8,225 nt of DNA from assembly GCF_041601295.1 (NCBI RefSeq), contig NZ_JBFIII010000109.1, positions 1 to 8,225 of the forward strand. The letters are read 5' to 3'. Positions 7,644-8,225 of the stretch are shown piece by piece; positions within the stretch are counted from its first letter, which is position 1, and every line of letters starts with the position of its first letter. Source of the stretch: Immundisolibacter sp. GTDB taxonomy: Bacteria > Pseudomonadota > Gammaproteobacteria > Immundisolibacterales > Immundisolibacteraceae. The notes below the pieces were generated by a model that saw nothing but the letters and a program-made list of their open reading frames with translations, was not told where the DNA came from and searched no databases. The position numbers and the translations under genes were made by a program.

Positions 7644-7644
7644 C
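7496..7644. repeat. Five consecutive stem-loops filling the element
   Basis: Hairpin 1, 7496-7529: GCGCTGA/TCAGCGC plus inner AAATCC/GGATTT, loop ATCCT. Hairpin 2, 7532-7561: perfect 11-bp stem GCCATCGGAAA/TTTCCGATGGC, 8-base loop. Hairpin 3, 7565-7595: CAAAATC/GATTTTG, one mismatch, then GTGGCT/AGCCAC, loop TAC. Hairpin 4, 7596-7615: perfect 8-bp GCAGCGCA/TGCGCTGC, loop TCCC. Hairpin 5, 7616-7644: GGGA/TCCC, one mismatch, ACACTGAA/TTCAGCGT with one further mismatch, loop TAC. At most a few bases separate neighbouring hairpins. GTGGCTT also occurs directly repeated at 7546-7552 and 7573-7579. If transcribed, the RNA would be highly structured and could stop or protect readthrough transcripts. 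Confidence 0.85.
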
Positions 7645-7707
7645 TAGGTAGATACCAGATCGCGGCTAGTTCACGCCACGCCTCGTAAATCCGTAGCGCT
7701 GGTTGGC

Positions 7708-7726
7708 GCGCGGAAGCGGGCCGCGC
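7708..7726. promoter_or_regulatory. Inverted repeat upstream of the antitoxin gene, possible operator
   Basis: GCGCGG (7708-7713) and CCGCGC (7721-7726) form an inverted repeat around 7 bases, about 45 bases before the antitoxin start. Type II modules often repress their own promoter by binding such repeats. I see no convincing -35/-10 pair beside it, and GC-rich palindromes arise easily by chance. Confidence 0.25.
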
Positions 7727-7759
7727 ACTGTGGCATCCTTACGGCTGGCATTCCCGCTT

Positions 7760-7768
7760 GGAGGTGAT
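7760..7768 (+). promoter_or_regulatory. Strong Shine-Dalgarno of the antitoxin gene
   Basis: GGAGGTGAT is complementary over nine consecutive bases to the usual bacterial 16S rRNA 3' end and runs right up to the ATG at 7769. It sets the antitoxin start and is the strongest ribosome binding site in the window, in keeping with the need to make antitoxin in excess. Confidence 0.8.
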
Positions 7769-7993
7769 ATGTCCATCCCCGTTCATGAGCTTGAGGCTGA
7801 AATACTAGGTTTGCCACCTGAGGAGAGGGCGCGGCTGCTTGAGCGTCTGATCGAAAGCTTTGAGCCTGAATCCCGGGTACGAGATGCGTGGATTGCGCTG
7901 TCCCTCCTGCGTGAAGGGGAGGTCAAGTCCGGCAAGGTTGCTCTGGTGCCCGGCCCCGAAGCGGTAGCTCGCGTCCGCGCACGGATTGCGTGA
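7769..7993 (+). CDS. Type II toxin-antitoxin system antitoxin, addiction module component family
   Basis: The 74-residue product resembles the small 'putative addiction module component' antitoxins (Unstab_antitox type). It has the family core ILGLPPEERARLLERLIESFEPE (residues 12-34, amphipathic helix), then DAWIAL (39-44) and a charged C-terminus ending VPGPEAVARVRARIA, which fits the usual 'VPG.EA..RVRA' tail that wraps the toxin. It would neutralise the RelE/ParE-like toxin encoded directly downstream and probably repress the shared promoter. The ATG is supported by the strong Shine-Dalgarno; a longer in-frame start at 7703 adds 22 unrelated residues and is rejected. The stop overlaps the toxin GTG as GTGA. 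Base composition is less GC-rich than the ccm/agu genes, suggesting acquisition by transfer. Confidence 0.85.
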   Translation: MSIPVHELEAEILGLPPEERARLLERLIESFEPESRVRDAWIALSLLREGEVKSGKVALVPGPEAVARVRARIA

Positions 7994-8225
7994 GCTACTG
8001 GCTGCACCCGGAAGCCGAGGCTGAACTTGGCGACGCTGCCGTCTATTACGCGGAGCATGCGAGCAAAGCTATCGCGGCTGCCTTTGTCGTTGAGTTTGAG
8101 CGTGTCCTTGCCTTACTGGTCGCCAGCCAATATCTCGGCACCTCAGCCGACGAAGGGCTTCGCACGTATCCGATCAAGCGGTTCCCGTACTCGTTGGTCT
8201 ACCGAGAAGACTCTGCTGGTCCGCA
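7990..8225 (+). CDS. Type II toxin, RelE/ParE superfamily (partial, cut by the right edge)
   Basis: The frame starts on GTG overlapping the antitoxin stop and stays open for 78 codons to the window end; the family is usually 90-105 residues, so about 20 are missing. Seen: the N-terminal beta strand and helix SYWLHPEAEAELGDAAVYYAEH (written from residue 2), a second helix with AFVVEFERVLALL (31-43), and the strand pair GLRTYPIKRFPYSLVYRED (56-74). The RFPYSLVYR string is the hallmark of this plasmid-stabilisation toxin family. Members act either as ribosome-dependent mRNA endonucleases (RelE) or gyrase poisons (ParE); which applies cannot be told without the C-terminus. The order antitoxin-toxin with a 4-base overlap is standard. 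Initiation on GTG without its own Shine-Dalgarno would keep toxin synthesis coupled to, and below, that of antitoxin. Confidence 0.87.
   Translation, partial: MSYWLHPEAEAELGDAAVYYAEHASKAIAAAFVVEFERVLALLVASQYLGTSADEGLRTYPIKRFPYSLVYREDSAGP

Overview
This GC-rich window reads as a gammaproteobacterial chromosome segment. The Ccm proteins match the System I cytochrome c maturation proteins of E. coli closely, both in length and in motif placement. The genus cannot be fixed from the sequence.

Layout: (1) Bases 1-1297, minus strand: the first two thirds of ccmF, which runs off the left edge. (2) Bases 1298-1460: a divergent control region with a candidate back-to-back promoter pair and a strong hairpin next to the ccmF start. 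(3) Bases 1461-4135, plus strand: ccmA, ccmB, ccmC, ccmD and ccmE. CcmAB are the ABC transporter parts, CcmC and CcmD load heme onto CcmE, and CcmE is the periplasmic heme chaperone. CcmF, read from the other strand, is the heme lyase that takes heme from CcmE. (4) Bases 4132-6059: aguA (agmatine deiminase) and aguB (N-carbamoylputrescine amidase), which together convert agmatine to putrescine. They are joined to ccmE and to each other by 4-base start/stop overlaps. (5) Bases 6104-7279: a class V PLP aminotransferase of the alanine/serine-glyoxylate type, 44 bases downstream with its own clear ribosome binding site. Genes 1461-7279 may form one long operon.

(6) Bases 7280-7768 hold no gene that I can support. 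Inside lies a compact element of about 152 bases at 7492-7643. It has imperfect terminal inverted repeats resembling those of the IS5 family, a CTAG copy on each side, and an interior built almost entirely of five consecutive stem-loops. It looks like a small non-autonomous transposable element (MITE). (7) Bases 7769-8225: a type II toxin-antitoxin pair, with an antitoxin of the 'addiction module component' family and a RelE/ParE-type toxin that starts on an overlapping GTG and is cut by the right edge. The left seven kilobases are housekeeping in character. The last ~750 bases are accessory in character and visibly less GC-rich.

No rRNA, tRNA, CRISPR array or complete insertion sequence is visible. 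The most interesting observations are the five-hairpin element, the polyamine genes fused to the ccm operon, and the divergent ccmF control region.
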